Positions 6,372 to 7,291 of a stretch of DNA of 7,291 bases are shown in pieces. Below the pieces are notes generated by a model that ran no database searches, was not told where the DNA came from, and saw only the letters and a list, made by a program, of their open reading frames with translations. Origin of the DNA: Bacteroidales bacterium (GTDB taxonomy: Bacteria; Bacteroidota; Bacteroidia; Bacteroidales; NBLH01); contig JAKIUH010000216.1 in NCBI GenBank assembly GCA_021647685.1, forward strand, positions 1 through 7,291, read 5' to 3'. Both the position numbers and the translations under genes were made by a program. Numbering within the stretch: the stretch's first letter is position 1; each line of letters opens with the position of its first letter.

Positions 6372-6379
6372 CAAAAATA
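6372..6379 (-). promoter_or_regulatory. -7 promoter element of the DUF3276 gene
   Basis: TATTTTTG on the minus strand matches TAnnTTTG and ends 33 bases before the ATG at 6338. No clear TTTG box is seen 19-21 bases upstream. Confidence 0.5.
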
Positions 6380-6385
6380 GAAAAA

Positions 6386-6474
6386 TAATCTAATCTACAT
6401 AAGGATATAAAAGCTTTATAACAACTATAATTTTACTTCTTCTAATTCTATACCTTATAAGCTGAGTTAGATTA
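6386..6474. repeat. Imperfect inverted repeat between the ABC exporter and DUF3276 genes
   Basis: TAATCTAA (6386-6393) pairs perfectly with TTAGATTA (6467-6474), and ATAAGG (6399-6404) pairs with CCTTAT (6453-6458) further in. Between them are the short palindromes AAGCTT (6411-6416) and CTTATAAG (6454-6461). On the minus strand the outer arm is followed by TTTTT, so the structure may serve as a weak terminator for the ABC gene. A decayed miniature element is less likely. Confidence 0.35.
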
Positions 6475-6495
6475 AAGCCGATGAATGTAAATCTA

Positions 6496-7291
6496 TTATA
6501 GATCATTATTGAGTTGACTTTCTTCAACCAATTGTTGTTCAAATAATTCAGTGTACAATCCACCTTTTTCTACTAGGTCTTTGTGACTTCCTGATTCAAT
6601 TATTTCACCCTGGTCTATTACGAATATATTATCGGCATTTCTTATCGTGCTTACACGATGGCTAATGTAAATTTGGGTTTGTTCCTTATTGTGATTTTTG
6701 AGATTAGTCAATAAATGCTCTTCTGTTTCTGTATCTACTGCCGAAAGGCAATCATCAAAAATCAAAATTTTTGGCTTTCTTATTATTGCTCTTGCAATTG
6801 AAATACGTTGCTTTTGACCTCCTGATAAAGTAACACCTCTTTCTCCCACCAAGGTTTCATATCCTTCTTTAAAATGTATAATATTATGATGAATATATGC
6901 GTTTTTTGCAGCTTGAACAACTTCTTGCTCTGTTGCATTTTCTTTACCAAATCGAATATTATTTTTTATAGTGTCTGAAAACAGAAATGCATCTTGTGGC
7001 ACATAACCAATACTATTTCTTAAACTGTTTAAGTTAACACGTTCAATGGAAGTATTATCTATTAAAATAGAGCCTTCATTAATATCATATAATCTACCAA
7101 TAAGATCTAAAATGGTAGATTTACCTGAACCAGTTTTACCTAAAATCGCTAAAGTTTCACCTTTCTTTAAATTAAAACTTACATTTTTTAAAGCATTAAT
7201 ATTGGTGTCTGGATATGTGAACGATACATTTTTAAAAGTAATAGAACCTTCAATATAGGTTTCGGTTTCAATAGTATTTTTTATTCCGGGA
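6496..7291 (-). CDS. ABC exporter, C-terminal nucleotide-binding domain (MsbA/MdlA-like), cut by window edge
   Basis: This is the ATPase domain of a fused membrane/ATPase ABC exporter; the transmembrane half lies beyond the right edge. The frame is open from 7290 to the TAA at 6498-6496 (264 residues visible). In order: ITFKNVSFTYPD (A-loop region), Walker A GKTGSGKST (7140-7114), Q-loop GYVPQDAFLF, signature LSGGQKQR (LSGGQ at 6828-6814), Walker B ILIFDD with D-loop SAVD, and H-loop ISHRVST (His at 6660-6658). The residue after the Walker B Asp is Asp (6753-6751), not the usual catalytic Glu. Heterodimeric exporters such as BmrCD and TM287/288 carry Asp here in their degenerate site (established knowledge), so a partner subunit gene is expected nearby. 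A GTG at 7002 could be mistaken for a start, but the Walker A lies upstream of it. Substrate unknown. Confidence 0.92.
   Translation of the reverse strand, partial: PGIKNTIETETYIEGSITFKNVSFTYPDTNINALKNVSFNLKKGETLAILGKTGSGKSTILDLIGRLYDINEGSILIDNTSIERVNLNSLRNSIGYVPQDAFLFSDTIKNNIRFGKENATEQEVVQAAKNAYIHHNIIHFKEGYETLVGERGVTLSGGQKQRISIARAIIRKPKILIFDDCLSAVDTETEEHLLTNLKNHNKEQTQIYISHRVSTIRNADNIFVIDQGEIIESGSHKDLVEKGGLYTELFEQQLVEESQLNNDL

Noticed and set aside
6496..7002. Short ABC protein starting at the GTG at 7002
   Set aside because: The same frame is open to the window edge and contains the Walker A and A-loop region upstream, so the GTG is an internal valine.
1..7291. Defence system, prophage, insertion sequence, CRISPR array or tRNA
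   Set aside because: No transposase, phage, nuclease or repeat-spacer pattern, and no tRNA cloverleaf, could be found on either strand by reading; the genes are metabolic, ribosomal, envelope and transport functions.

Overview
The window looks like chromosome of an anaerobic or facultatively anaerobic member of the Bacteroidota. It is AT-rich. Three genes are preceded by the TAnnTTTG -7 element typical of this phylum, and start codons lack clear Shine-Dalgarno sequences. It carries a DUF3276/PUR-alpha-like protein and a lipoprotein with an acidic post-cysteine signal, both characteristic of Bacteroidota. The tungsten-type aldehyde oxidoreductase at the left edge points to anaerobic metabolism. 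The genus cannot be read from the sequence.

Layout, left to right. (1) Positions 1-1370, minus strand: an aldehyde:ferredoxin oxidoreductase gene cut by the left edge (1-566), preceded by its probable electron-transfer partner, a Tat-signal ferredoxin with four [4Fe-4S] motifs (690-1370). The ferredoxin frame is unbroken except for two stop codons, TGA and TAA, three codons apart and just before the first cluster motif. (2) Positions 1522-5011, minus strand: a GT4 glycosyltransferase, an RluB-type rRNA pseudouridine synthase and a Bacteroidota-type arginine decarboxylase, with gaps of 61 and 51 bases. The first two have their own -7 elements; the decarboxylase has none and probably depends on the rluB transcript. 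(3) Positions 5012-5208: a divergent AT-rich intergenic region with short direct repeats. (4) Positions 5209-5868, plus strand: a lipoprotein of unknown function, ending at a bidirectional terminator shared with the convergent DUF3276 gene (5997-6338). (5) Positions 6496-7291, minus strand: the C-terminal nucleotide-binding domain of an ABC exporter that runs off the right edge. Its Walker B motif has Asp where the catalytic Glu usually sits.

Most of the window is ordinary housekeeping and accessory gene content, and I see no mobile element, CRISPR array, tRNA or rRNA. The strongest anomaly is the double-stop ferredoxin next to an apparently intact aldehyde oxidoreductase N-terminus, with a possible separate promoter for the oxidoreductase. 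I regard this as a decaying or mis-sequenced AorA-like subunit rather than proof of a new system. It is the place to look first.
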